Shown one piece after another: positions 51,258-59,395 of a DNA stretch of 64,000 nucleotides. A program made the translations under genes and the position numbers. The stretch is taken from positions 177,586 through 241,585 of the forward strand of contig NZ_QZEY01000012.1 in NCBI RefSeq assembly GCF_003594875.1, given 5' to 3'. The stretch comes from Bailinhaonella thermotolerans (GTDB lineage Bacteria > Actinomycetota > Actinomycetes > Streptosporangiales > Streptosporangiaceae). Under the pieces are notes generated by a model, which had not been told where the DNA came from, searched no databases, and saw only the letters and a list, made by a program, of their open reading frames with translations. Numbering within the stretch: position 1 is the stretch's first letter; each line of letters opens with the position of its first letter.

Positions 51258-52166
51258 CTACAGGACGGCGAGCGGGGTGATGGGGCTGCCGGTGCCGCCC
51301 TCGATGCGCAGGGGGGCGGCGATGAAGAGGAAGTCGCTCACCCCGGCCTCGGACAGGTCCTCCAGCCAGAGCATCTCCGCCAGGTGGACGCCGTGACGCC
51401 ACAGGAGGATCAGATGGAGGTCGTCGTCCAGGCCCTCGTCGGCGAGCTGGTCCGCGTTGAGCCCGCCGATCGCCGCGTTGTCGCAGGCCACCATGGCCAC
51501 GTCGTGCCGGGCGAGCCAGCGCCCGCCGTCCGCCGACAGGCCCGGCTGCCCGGACCAGTACTCCTCCCGCGACCGCTCCCACACGGCCGGCCACCCGGTC
51601 CGGACCACCGCGACGTCGCCCGGCCCGACCCGCGCGATCTCGGCCAGCAGTTCCCCGTCGATCCGGAAACCGGCCGGCAGGTGCGGCAGCCCCAGGTGGC
51701 GCGGCACGTCGAAGAGCACCCCACGCGCCACGATCCCGCCGACGTGCTCGATCCCGCACCGCGTCGCGCCGTACGACCGGACCCGCGCGGCGGGGTGCCC
51801 GTTGTAGAGCGAGTCCCCCGCCCACATGTGGCACAGGGCGTCCATGTGCGTGGTCGTGCCGTGGTGCGTGACGATGATCGCGTCGTCGGCCATGCGCAGC
51901 CCCGCCCCGATCGCCCGCGTCCCGGCCTCGTAGTCGGCCCCGTCCACCGACATGAAGTGCTGCGGCAGCGGACGTCCGCGCAGGTGGGGGACGGTGGTCG
52001 GGGCCGGCGAGGAGGTCGCCCCGCGGATGGGCATCGACAGGCTCAGCACCTCGCCGCGCCGGGCGGATCCCAGCGCGGCGAGCACGGTCCGCGGGGTCAG
52101 CAGGTTCAGCGTCCCGCGCTGGTCCTCCGCCCCGAATCGACCCCAGTTGTTCGGTTCTGCAACCAT
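51258..52166 (-). CDS. Cyclase family protein (kynurenine formamidase-like metal hydrolase)
   Basis: A 302-residue member of the cyclase/KynB family, metal-dependent amidases or lactonases. The metal-binding signature HxGTxxDxxxH is present in slightly expanded form as VTHHGTTTHMDALCHMW (about residues 103-119). Further conserved elements are GRFGAEDQRGTLNLLTP, GDVAVVRTGW and HVAMVACDNAA-like DVAMVACDNAAI. ATG 52166 is preceded by AAAGGG; an in-frame GTG at 52184 is also possible. Opening of a cyclic ester or amide intermediate of the pathway is plausible. It diverges from the serine hydrolase gene with only 32 bases between starts. Confidence 0.83.
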   Translation of the reverse strand: MVAEPNNWGRFGAEDQRGTLNLLTPRTVLAALGSARRGEVLSLSMPIRGATSSPAPTTVPHLRGRPLPQHFMSVDGADYEAGTRAIGAGLRMADDAIIVTHHGTTTHMDALCHMWAGDSLYNGHPAARVRSYGATRCGIEHVGGIVARGVLFDVPRHLGLPHLPAGFRIDGELLAEIARVGPGDVAVVRTGWPAVWERSREEYWSGQPGLSADGGRWLARHDVAMVACDNAAIGGLNADQLADEGLDDDLHLILLWRHGVHLAEMLWLEDLSEAGVSDFLFIAAPLRIEGGTGSPITPLAVL

Positions 52167-52198
52167 GTAAGCGATCCCTTTCACCGAGGAGGCCAGGA

Positions 52199-53368
52199 GT
52201 GATCGGCGGACACTGCGACCCCCGCTTCGAGCAGGTGCGGCAGACCTTCGAGGACACGTTCGAACGGGGAGCGGAGATCGGCGCCGCCGTGGCCGTCTAC
52301 CTCGGCGGAGAGCTGGTGGTGGACCTGTGGGGCGGGCAGCGCGACCGGCACACGGGCGAGCCGTGGGAGGAGGACACCCCCTGCCTGTCCTGGTCCTGCA
52401 CCAAGGGCGTGACGGCGGCCGTCATGCTCATGCTCGCCGACAAGGGGGCCCTCGACCTCTCGGCGCCGGTCGCCGACGTGTGGCCCGAGTTCGGCGCGGC
52501 GGGCAAGGAGCGGATCACGATCGCGGAGGTCATGTCCCACCGGGCCGGCCTGCCGGCGCTGGAGGGCGACCCGCCCGCCGAGGAGGTCGCCGAGCCCGTG
52601 CGGCTGGCCGAGCGGCTGGCCGCCCAGAAACCGGTCTGGGAGCCCGGCACCGCGCACGGCTACCACGCCCTGACGTACGGCTGGCTGCTGGGCGAGGTCG
52701 TCCGGCGGGCCACCGGCCGCACCGTCGGCGAGATCGTCAACGAGGACGTGGCGCCGGGCCTGGAGATGTGGCTGGGCGCGCCGGACGACGTGATCGCACG
52801 CACGGCCCGGCTGAGCTGGAAGGAGCGCCGCGCGACCACCGAGGCGCCGCCCGGCCTGCGCCCGGGGACCGCGCTGTACGAGATGGCCCAGGCCGCGGCC
52901 GACCCGGACAGCCTCATGAACCGGGCGCTCTACAACCCGCCGGTGCACAAGCTGCCCGGCGGCTTCGGCAACCCGCTGGCCCTGCGCGCCGGGGTCCCCG
53001 CCGCCGGGCTCGTCGCCACCGCGCGCGGCCTGGCGGGCTTCTACCGCGACCTGCTGGCCGGGCGGATCGTCGCGCCGGACACCCTGCGCGACGCGCTGGT
53101 CCCCCGCTCCCAGGGCCCGGACCGGATCCTGTACATCGACAGCGCCTTCGGCCTCGGCTTCATGCGGCCCTCGACGACGTTCCTGCTGCCCCAGGGGGCC
53201 CGCGCCGGCGCGTTCGGCCACACCGGCCTGGGCGGCGCGATCGGCCTCGGGGACGTGGAGCGCGGGCTCGCCCTGGCGTACATCCCGAACAAGATGGGCA
53301 GCTCGGTCTCCGGCGGGCTGCGGGCCTACAACCTGATCAACGCGGCGTACGCGTCCCTGTCGTCCTGA
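52199..53368 (+). CDS. Serine hydrolase of the beta-lactamase/EstB type
   Basis: A 389-residue class C beta-lactamase-like esterase. The catalytic SxxK motif is in LSWSCTKGVTAAVMLML (about residues 62-78), the YxN-equivalent tyrosine in HGYHALTYGWLLGE, and the C-terminal HTG motif in FGHTGLGGAIGLGD. It lacks a signal peptide and is therefore cytosolic, consistent with an EstB-like esterase or lactonase rather than a beta-lactamase. The GTG start follows CGAGGAGGCCAGG. It is divergent from the cyclase and may hydrolyse an ester or lactone intermediate of the same catabolic block. Confidence 0.87.
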   Translation: MIGGHCDPRFEQVRQTFEDTFERGAEIGAAVAVYLGGELVVDLWGGQRDRHTGEPWEEDTPCLSWSCTKGVTAAVMLMLADKGALDLSAPVADVWPEFGAAGKERITIAEVMSHRAGLPALEGDPPAEEVAEPVRLAERLAAQKPVWEPGTAHGYHALTYGWLLGEVVRRATGRTVGEIVNEDVAPGLEMWLGAPDDVIARTARLSWKERRATTEAPPGLRPGTALYEMAQAAADPDSLMNRALYNPPVHKLPGGFGNPLALRAGVPAAGLVATARGLAGFYRDLLAGRIVAPDTLRDALVPRSQGPDRILYIDSAFGLGFMRPSTTFLLPQGARAGAFGHTGLGGAIGLGDVERGLALAYIPNKMGSSVSGGLRAYNLINAAYASLSS

Positions 53369-53463
53369 GCCCGGGTCCCGCCGCGGCCCCCTCGCCGACC
53401 GCGCCGGGGGGACGCGGCGGGCGGCGGCCGTACGGGAGGGCCCGGGCGGGCGCGGCGGGCGCA

Positions 53464-54198
53464 TCAGTGCATCGTGATCCCGCCGCTGACCGAGAGGGTC
53501 TGCCCGGTGACGTAGGCGGCGCGGTCGGTGCAGAGGTAGGCCACGAGCCCGGCCACGTCCGCGGGCCGCCCGAGGCGCCGCAGCGGGATGCCCTTGGCGA
53601 GCTTGTCCACCAGCCCCGGCTTCTGCGCCGAGATCGCCCGCAGCATCGGGGTGTCCGTCGGGCCCGGGCAGACGACGTTGCTGGTCACGCCCCCGCGCGC
53701 GGCCTCGCGGGCGAGGGTCTTGGCCAGCCCGAACAGCCCGGCCTTGGTCGCGGCGTACGCCCCCTCGCCCCCCGATCCGGCGCGGGCGCCGTCGGAGGAG
53801 ATGAAGACCAGGCGGCCCCATCCGCGCCCGGTCATCCCGGGCAGCAGCCGGCGCGTGATGAGCATGGGGGCGCGCAGGTTGACCCGCCACATCAGCTCCC
53901 ACGCGGCCGGGTCCCCGTCCACGAACGGCTCGACGACGCTGACCCCCGCGTTGTGCACCACGATGTCCACGTCCCCGGCGCCGGCGCAGAACCGCTCCAC
54001 GTCGGCGGCGTCGGCCAGGTCCACGCGCGCCGCCGTGCCGCCGACCTCCCCGGCCACCTTCGCGGCGCCCGGCTCGTCCCGGTCCGCGACGATCACCCGG
54101 GCCCCGAGCGAGGCCAGGTCGGCACAGATGGCGGCCCCGATCGCGCCCGCGCCGCCGGTCACGACCGCCGTCCTGCCGTCGATCCGCGTCCCCTCCAT
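53464..54198 (-). CDS. Short-chain dehydrogenase/reductase
   Basis: A 244-residue classical SDR with a full active site: TGGAGAIG cofactor loop (residues about 14-21), HNAGVSVV, FISSDGARAG (Ser), GAYAATKAG (Tyr-x-x-x-Lys), PGPTDTPM and the final TLSVSGGI. ADRDEPG after the second strand favours NAD(H). Its ATG overlaps the stop of the isochorismatase-fold gene (ATGA), making a two-gene leftward operon controlled from the 54825-54950 promoter region. It probably oxidises a hydroxyl group of a pathway intermediate. Confidence 0.86.
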   Translation of the reverse strand: MEGTRIDGRTAVVTGGAGAIGAAICADLASLGARVIVADRDEPGAAKVAGEVGGTAARVDLADAADVERFCAGAGDVDIVVHNAGVSVVEPFVDGDPAAWELMWRVNLRAPMLITRRLLPGMTGRGWGRLVFISSDGARAGSGGEGAYAATKAGLFGLAKTLAREAARGGVTSNVVCPGPTDTPMLRAISAQKPGLVDKLAKGIPLRRLGRPADVAGLVAYLCTDRAAYVTGQTLSVSGGITMH

Positions 54199-54824
54199 CA
54201 CGCGGCCCCCCAGGCCGGGATCAGCTCGCCGGACGGCACGCGGGCCGCCAGCAGGCTCAGCGTGTGGGTGAGCACGGCGTCGCCGTACTCTGCGGGGACG
54301 CCGGCGACCGCGTCGGTGACGACCACTGCGCGGTAGCCCAGGTTCACGGCCTCCAGCACGAGCCCGGGGACGCCGAGGTTGAGCGACAGGCCCAGGGCCA
54401 CCACGGTCGAGACGCCGAGCGACCGCAGCGTCATGTCCAGCGAGGTCCCGGTGAACGGCGAGAACCCGTGGTACCGCCGCGACTCCAGGTCCCCGGGGCC
54501 GGTCAGCTCGGGCAGGACCTCGACCGCCCCCGTCCCCTCCAGCATGTGTCCCGGATCGCGCAGGAGGGTGGCGAGGAAGGGGCTGTTTCGCGCGTGGGTG
54601 CCGGCCCGGTCGGCGCGGAAGGCCGCCGTGCACTGCACGACGCGCACCCCGGCCGCGCGCGCCGCGCTCAGCACCCGGGCGGCGTTGCCGATCACGTCCC
54701 GCTCCGCGCAGATCTTCGCCAGGTCGGGGAAGCGGGCCAGGTCGCCCACCACTCCCCGCTGCATCTCCATCACGAGTACGGCCGTGCGCCCGGGTGCGAC
54801 GAGCTCCACCAGATCAAGGGGCAT
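54198..54824 (-). CDS. Isochorismatase-fold (cysteine hydrolase family) protein lacking the catalytic residues
   Basis: A 208-residue protein of the isochorismatase-like hydrolase fold (RTAVLVMEMQRGVVGD, RYHGFSPFTGTSLDMTLRSL, NLGYRAVVVTDAVAGVP). The Asp-Lys-Cys triad is not conserved. The usual IDMQ is MEMQ (Asp to Glu), the Lys before the SxF motif is absent, and the nucleophile position in the TNxCV motif is SLNLGVPG (Cys to Gly). The substitutions lie inside well-conserved surroundings, which suggests a specialised subfamily rather than decay. It is the first gene of an operon with the SDR, with the palindrome 54843-54858 upstream. Confidence 0.8.
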   Translation of the reverse strand: MPLDLVELVAPGRTAVLVMEMQRGVVGDLARFPDLAKICAERDVIGNAARVLSAARAAGVRVVQCTAAFRADRAGTHARNSPFLATLLRDPGHMLEGTGAVEVLPELTGPGDLESRRYHGFSPFTGTSLDMTLRSLGVSTVVALGLSLNLGVPGLVLEAVNLGYRAVVVTDAVAGVPAEYGDAVLTHTLSLLAARVPSGELIPAWGAA

Positions 54825-54842
54825 ACCCGGAAGCGTAATCAA

Positions 54843-54945
54843 CCGAGCACTTGCTTGGCTAGCAGCCGTACGGCGCTCCGGGCCCCGGCGCCGGGATACA
54901 CCCCCGGGAGGCTCTTGTGAGGCAACCAAGCGTGCGCTAGCTTGG
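54843..54945. promoter_or_regulatory. Two palindromes in the 126-base divergent promoter of the second catabolic block
   Basis: CCGAGCACTTGCTTGG (54843-54858) precedes the leftward isochorismatase-fold gene. CCAAGCGTGCGCTAGC (54926-54941), part of the wider inverted repeat CCAAGC-N8-GCTTGG (54926-54945), ends 5 bases before ATG 54951 of the rightward operon. Both resemble the 48533 palindrome. A GCCGTACGGC repeat lies between them (54865-54874). Confidence 0.6.
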
Positions 54946-54950
54946 CGGCC

Positions 54951-55334
54951 ATGGCGCGCCCGCTTCCCCTGCCCTCGCCGCTCACCGCGCCGTACTGGGA
55001 CGCCTGCCGCCGGGGCGAGCTGGCGCTTCAGCGGTGCGGCGGATGCCGGGGGTTCGTGCACTTCCCGGAAGCGGAATGCCCGTTCTGCGGGGATTCCAAT
55101 CTCGCGTACGAGGTGGTTCAGGGGAAGGGCGCCGTCCACACGTTCACCGTCGTGCACCGGGCGTTCGTGCCGGGGCTCGCGCCGCCGTACACCGTCGCCT
55201 GGATCGACCTCGACGCCGGGGCGCGGGTGTTCGGCGGCGTGCTCGGCGAGACGCGGATCGGCGGCCGGGTGGACGTGACCTTCCGCGACGTCGAGGGCTT
55301 CGGCCCCATGCCGTACTGGAGGCCGGATGAGTGA
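54951..55334 (+). CDS. Zn-ribbon/OB-fold protein (DUF35)
   Basis: A 127-residue DUF35 protein. The zinc ribbon is CGGCRGFVHFPEAECPFCGD (Cys at about 28, 31, 42 and 45) and the OB fold follows (GKGAVHTFTVVHRAFVPG, PYTVAWIDLDAG). Family members partner Cys-less thiolases. None is adjacent here, so the thiolase-like proteins at 31992 or 15706 may be its partner (inference). It is the first gene of a five-gene rightward operon. The ATG at 54951 lies within the edge of an operator, so the leader must be very short or absent. Its stop overlaps the VOC gene. Confidence 0.83.
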   Translation: MARPLPLPSPLTAPYWDACRRGELALQRCGGCRGFVHFPEAECPFCGDSNLAYEVVQGKGAVHTFTVVHRAFVPGLAPPYTVAWIDLDAGARVFGGVLGETRIGGRVDVTFRDVEGFGPMPYWRPDE

Positions 55335-55671
55335 GACGAAGATCGGCAACGTCCTCGTGCCCGTGGACGACCTCGACAAGGCCATCGCCTTCTACGGAGC
55401 CCTCGGCTTCCCGGTGAGGTTCCGGGACGGCGACCGGTTCGCGGCCCTGGACGGGCGGGGCGTGACGATCGCGCTGGCCGGGCCGGAGGAGCACGTCACC
55501 GGGGCGACGGCGCCGTCGTACAAGGTCGGCGACGTGGCGGAAGCCGTACGCGACCTCACCGAGGCCGGGGCGCGGCTGGTCAGGGGGCCGGAGGAGGGGC
55601 CGCACGAGGTGCGCGCGGTCCTCAGCGACCCGAGCGGCAACGTCTTCGTGATCTATGGAGGCAAGGCATGA
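55327..55671 (+). CDS. VOC (glyoxalase/bleomycin-resistance) superfamily protein
   Basis: A 114-residue single-domain vicinal-oxygen-chelate protein with the paired beta-alpha-beta-beta-beta modules (GNVLVPVDDLDKAIAFYGAL, FRDGDRFAALDGRGVTIALA, VRAVLSDPSGNVFVIYGG). The metal-binding pattern is partial: a terminal Glu-type ligand in GNVFVIYGG is not obvious. It may be an isomerase, epimerase (such as methylmalonyl-CoA epimerase-like) or binding protein. It overlaps both neighbours (ATG within the DUF35 end, stop overlapping the ligase ATGA). Confidence 0.82.
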   Translation: MSETKIGNVLVPVDDLDKAIAFYGALGFPVRFRDGDRFAALDGRGVTIALAGPEEHVTGATAPSYKVGDVAEAVRDLTEAGARLVRGPEEGPHEVRAVLSDPSGNVFVIYGGKA

Positions 55672-57221
55672 ACCCCTACGGCAACTACGCGTACGCCGTG
55701 CTGACCGCCACCGCGCTGCGCATCCCGGACAAGGTCGCGCTGACCTACTGCGGCGAGCGGAGCTTCACCTACGAGGAGCTGAACCGCCTCGTGAACCGGC
55801 GGGCGCACGCCCTGGCCGAGGCGGGGATCGCGCCGGGGCAGCGGGTGGCCGCGCTGCTCAACGAGACGCTGAACGTCGCGGAGGTGTACCTGGCGCAGGC
55901 CAAGCTGGGGGCGGTCACGGCGGCGCTGAACCCGTACTGGCCGGTGGAGACGCTCCAGCAGGTGGTCGCGCACTCGGAGTGCACGGCGTTCGTGTACGAC
56001 TCCACGGTCGAGGACACGATCAAGGCGATCCGGCCGAGCCTCCCCGCCGTGACCACCTGGATCAAGGTGGGCGGCCCCGGCGATGACGCGGTGGACCTGG
56101 ACGCGCTCACCGCGAACGCGCTCGACGGCGAGCCGCCGCTCGGGGCCGGGTACGACGACGTCCTCGCCCTCTACTACACCTCGGGGACGACGGGCCTGCC
56201 CAAGGCCGTGCTGCACTCGCACGCGTCGGCCCTGGCCACCTCGCAGATCTGGCTGGACGTCCCGCGCACCCCCGACTCGGTCCTGGGCACCGGGGCGATC
56301 ATCTGGGGCATCGGGTTCCCTGCGCTGGTCGGCCCCGCGCTGTACGCCGGGATGCGGCTGGTGCTCGAACAGGACTGGGGGCCCTCGAACTTCCTGCGCG
56401 TGGTGCCGCGCGAGAAGGTCACCCACGTCAGCCAGATCCCCTCGTTCTACTCCGCGCTGCTGGCCGGGGACGAGCACGAGGGCGTGGACCTGTCCTCGAT
56501 CCGGGTGATCATGCTGGGCGGGGAGCCGCTGCCCGCCGCGCTGCTCGCGCGGATGAAGGAGCGGCTGCCCGACGCCGGCGTGTACTGCTACTACGGCCAG
56601 ACCGAGGCCCCCTACAGTTGCGTCGGGCGCGTGGACGACGGCTCGCAGGACCTGCACTCCTCGGGCCGCGCCCGGATGACGGCCGCCATGCGGATCACCG
56701 ACCCCGAGGGGAACCGGGTGGTCGGGCAGGTCGGGGAGATCAACCTGGCCGGGCCGCACCGCATGCTGGGGTACGACAAGCTGCCCGACAAGACCGCCGA
56801 GGTGCTGCGGGACGGCTGGTACGTCGGCGGCGACCTGGGCATCGCGGACGAGAACGGCTACCTGACCGTGCTCGGCCGCCGCGAGGACTCCATCCTCAAG
56901 GGCGGGCAGTGGACCCAGCCCGCGCACATCGAGGAGGCCGCGGTCGCGCTGGACGGCGTGGCCGAGGCGGGCGCGGTCGGCGTCCCCGGGCACGGGGAGA
57001 CGGCCGTCGAGCAGCGGATCCTGCTGGCCGTGGTCCCCCGCGCCGGCGCGTCCCTGGACCCGGAGAAGATCGCCGCCCGGCTCGCGGACGCGCTCCCGGC
57101 CCACCAGCGCCCCGACCGGGTCGTGGTCGCCGACGAGCTGCCGCACACGCAGGACGCCTCCGGCGGCCCCGGCAAGCTGCTGCGCCGCGAGATCCGCGAG
57201 CGGTACCAGGACCGGATGTGA
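55668..57221 (+). CDS. Class I adenylate-forming acyl-CoA ligase
   Basis: A 517-residue AMP-binding CoA ligase with intact motifs: ALYYTSGTTGLPKAVLHSH (A3, about residue 170), YCYYGQTEAPYS (A5), WYVGGDLGIADENGYL (A7), DSILKGGQWTQPAHIEEA (A8) and the C-terminal GGPGKLLRREIRERY with the adenylation Lys. It converts a carboxylic acid to its CoA thioester using ATP. It is not a recognisable FadD3 (HIP-CoA synthetase), so the acid is unknown. Translation is coupled to the VOC gene through ATGA. It is the best candidate for the entry step of the second catabolic block. Confidence 0.88.
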   Translation: MNPYGNYAYAVLTATALRIPDKVALTYCGERSFTYEELNRLVNRRAHALAEAGIAPGQRVAALLNETLNVAEVYLAQAKLGAVTAALNPYWPVETLQQVVAHSECTAFVYDSTVEDTIKAIRPSLPAVTTWIKVGGPGDDAVDLDALTANALDGEPPLGAGYDDVLALYYTSGTTGLPKAVLHSHASALATSQIWLDVPRTPDSVLGTGAIIWGIGFPALVGPALYAGMRLVLEQDWGPSNFLRVVPREKVTHVSQIPSFYSALLAGDEHEGVDLSSIRVIMLGGEPLPAALLARMKERLPDAGVYCYYGQTEAPYSCVGRVDDGSQDLHSSGRARMTAAMRITDPEGNRVVGQVGEINLAGPHRMLGYDKLPDKTAEVLRDGWYVGGDLGIADENGYLTVLGRREDSILKGGQWTQPAHIEEAAVALDGVAEAGAVGVPGHGETAVEQRILLAVVPRAGASLDPEKIAARLADALPAHQRPDRVVVADELPHTQDASGGPGKLLRREIRERYQDRM

Positions 57222-57300
57222 CCCCGCGAGCGGGCGCCCCCGCGGCCTGACCGCCCAGAGAGCCGACAGCGACCGGCAGCAGCCGGCAGAGAGGAGCCGG

Positions 57301-59376
57301 GTGGGCACCCACGTACCCGAGCCCGAGGTCAAGGCCTGGCTGTCCGCACGGGGCGTCCCCGTCCCGCGCGGCGCCACCGCCCCCGATCCCGCCTCGGTGG
57401 CCGCCGCCGCCGAGGGCCTGACGCCCCCGCTCGTCCTCAAGGCGTACGGCGAGGGCCTGATCCACAAGTCGGACGCGGGCGCGGTGGTCCTCGAACTGCC
57501 CGGCCCGGAGGACGCGGCCCGGGCGGCGGAGGCCATGGCCGCGCGGCTGGCCGGGCACGGCGTCACGCCGTCCGGCTACCTCGTGGAGGAGCAGGCGGGA
57601 CCCGGCGTCGAGGTGATCATCGGGGTGATCCGGGACCCCGCCTTCGGCCCGGTCCTGCTCACCGGCCTCGGCGGCGTCTGGACCGAGGCGATGGCCGACA
57701 CCGCCGTCCGCCTGTGCCCGGTGACCAGGGAGGACGCGAAGGCGATGCTCGGCTCCCTGCGCGGCTCGGCCCTCCTGCGCGGCCATCGCGGCCGCCCCGC
57801 CGCGGACGTGGACGCCCTCCTCGACCTCATGGTCGCCGTGAGCCGGCTCGACCTGGACCACGCGGCGGAGTTCGAGCTCAACCCGGTCATCTGCGGCCCG
57901 GGCGGCGTGGTCGCCGTGGACGCCCGCCTCATCCCCCGCGAGAGAGACGCGAGCGCGACGGCGGGTCCCGCTCCGGGGGCAGGGAGCGCGGGGGACTTCC
58001 GGGCGCTGTTCGAGCCGAAGGCGGTCGCCGTGGCCGGGGCCTCGGCGCGCAAGCCGAACTTCGGGAACATGTTCATCGAGTTCTACAAGGCGACCGGGAT
58101 CCCGCTGGTGGCGGTGCACCCGGAGGCGGCGGAGATCGGCGGGGTGCCCGCCGTGCCGTCGATCGAGTCCGCCGACGTGGACTACGCGCTGGTCGCCGTC
58201 CCCGCCGAGCGCTGCGCCGACGTCGTACGGCGGGCCGCGGGCACGCCGTACGTCCAGGTCATGAGCGGCGGGTTCCGCGAGACGGGACGCGCGGACCTGG
58301 AGGAGGAGCTGCTGGCCGCCGCGAGGGAGGCGGGCGTGCGGCTGCTGGGGCCGAACTGCATGGGGGTCTACTGCCCGAAGGGCGGGCAGACGTTCATCGG
58401 CGGCACCCCGGGCCCGCCGGGGGACGTGGCGCTGATCTCGCAGAGCGGCGGGCTCGCCGGCGAGGTGATCAAGGTGGGCGAGGCGCGGGGCCTGGCGTTC
58501 AGCCGGGTGGCCACGCTGGGCAACTCCGCCGACGTCACCCCGGCCGAGCTGCTGCGCTGGCTGGGCGGCGACGACGAGACCGCGGTGATCGGGCTCTACC
58601 TGGAGGACCCGCGCGACGGCCGGGCCCTGTTCGAGACCCTGCGCGCGATCGCCAAGCCCGTCGTGCTGCTCGTGGGCGGGCGCAGCCGGCAGGGCGCGCG
58701 GGCCGCCGCCTCGCACACCGGCGGCATGGTGAGCGACGACCGGGTGTGGCGGGCCCTGGCCGAGCAGACCGGCGTCGCCCTGGTCACCGGGCAGGACGAC
58801 CTGATCGGCGCCCTCGACTTCCACCGCCGCCACGCGCGCCGCGACGTCGCCGGGGACTCCGGCGTGCTCGTCATCGGGCCGAGCGGCGGGGCGAGCGTGC
58901 TCGCGGCGGACGTGTTCGACGCCGCCGGCCTCACGCTGACCCCGCTGCCCGCGGACTCCCGCGAGGACCTGCGCGCCCTCGGCCTGGGCGCGGGCAGCTC
59001 GCTCGCCAACCCGCTGGAGATCCCCGTGGGCCCGCGCGGCCGCCCCGAGCTGGTCCGCGACGCGATCACCGCGATCACCTCGCGCGAGCCGTACCCGGAC
59101 GTGGTCGCGCACGTCAACGTGCAGAGCTTCTTCACGTACGGCTCGCGCGCCGAGCCGCTGTACGACTACGTCCGCCGCCTCGGCGAGACGCAGGAGGCGC
59201 TGCCGCGGACGCGGATCACGCTGGTCATGCGGAACGCCGAGTGCGGGACGCCCGATGTGGAGGGTGAGGTGCGGCGTATCGCGGGCGGGGCCGGGGTGCC
59301 GGTCTACCGGTCGATGGAGGCCGCGGCGGTCGCGGTCGCGGCCGGTCAGCGGTGGCACAGGCGGGAATCTCGGTAA
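57301..59376 (+). CDS. Acetate-CoA ligase (ADP-forming) family protein
   Basis: A 691-residue NDP-forming acyl-CoA ligase. The ATP-grasp (beta) part comes first (about 1-225: LVLKAYGEGLIHKSDAGAVV, GYLVEEQAGPGVEVIIGVI, FGPVLLTGLGGVWTE). The alpha part follows, with a CoA-binding Rossmann domain (about 240-370: LFEPKAVAVAGASARKPNFG) and ligase domains (ALISQSGGLAGEV; the phosphohistidine region AASHTGGMVSDD). The enzyme makes or uses acyl-CoA with ADP/ATP and phosphate through a phosphohistidine. The beta-alpha order is the reverse of the alpha-beta order in many family members. The GTG start follows GAGAGGAGCCGG; the gap to the upstream ligase is 79 bases. Confidence 0.86.
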   Translation: MGTHVPEPEVKAWLSARGVPVPRGATAPDPASVAAAAEGLTPPLVLKAYGEGLIHKSDAGAVVLELPGPEDAARAAEAMAARLAGHGVTPSGYLVEEQAGPGVEVIIGVIRDPAFGPVLLTGLGGVWTEAMADTAVRLCPVTREDAKAMLGSLRGSALLRGHRGRPAADVDALLDLMVAVSRLDLDHAAEFELNPVICGPGGVVAVDARLIPRERDASATAGPAPGAGSAGDFRALFEPKAVAVAGASARKPNFGNMFIEFYKATGIPLVAVHPEAAEIGGVPAVPSIESADVDYALVAVPAERCADVVRRAAGTPYVQVMSGGFRETGRADLEEELLAAAREAGVRLLGPNCMGVYCPKGGQTFIGGTPGPPGDVALISQSGGLAGEVIKVGEARGLAFSRVATLGNSADVTPAELLRWLGGDDETAVIGLYLEDPRDGRALFETLRAIAKPVVLLVGGRSRQGARAAASHTGGMVSDDRVWRALAEQTGVALVTGQDDLIGALDFHRRHARRDVAGDSGVLVIGPSGGASVLAADVFDAAGLTLTPLPADSREDLRALGLGAGSSLANPLEIPVGPRGRPELVRDAITAITSREPYPDVVAHVNVQSFFTYGSRAEPLYDYVRRLGETQEALPRTRITLVMRNAECGTPDVEGEVRRIAGGAGVPVYRSMEAAAVAVAAGQRWHRRESR

Positions 59377-59395
59377 TCGGGCATCGGAGGAGTAC

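Noticed and set aside
52199..53368. Beta-lactamase resistance gene
   Set aside because: No signal peptide and EstB-like SxxK/Tyr/HTG motifs; the context is catabolic, so an esterase or lactonase is more likely.
49664..57221. Assigning either AMP-binding protein as FadD3 (HIP-CoA synthetase)
   Set aside because: Neither resembles what I recall of the FadD3 sequence; one has a non-standard A3 loop and the other different core motifs.
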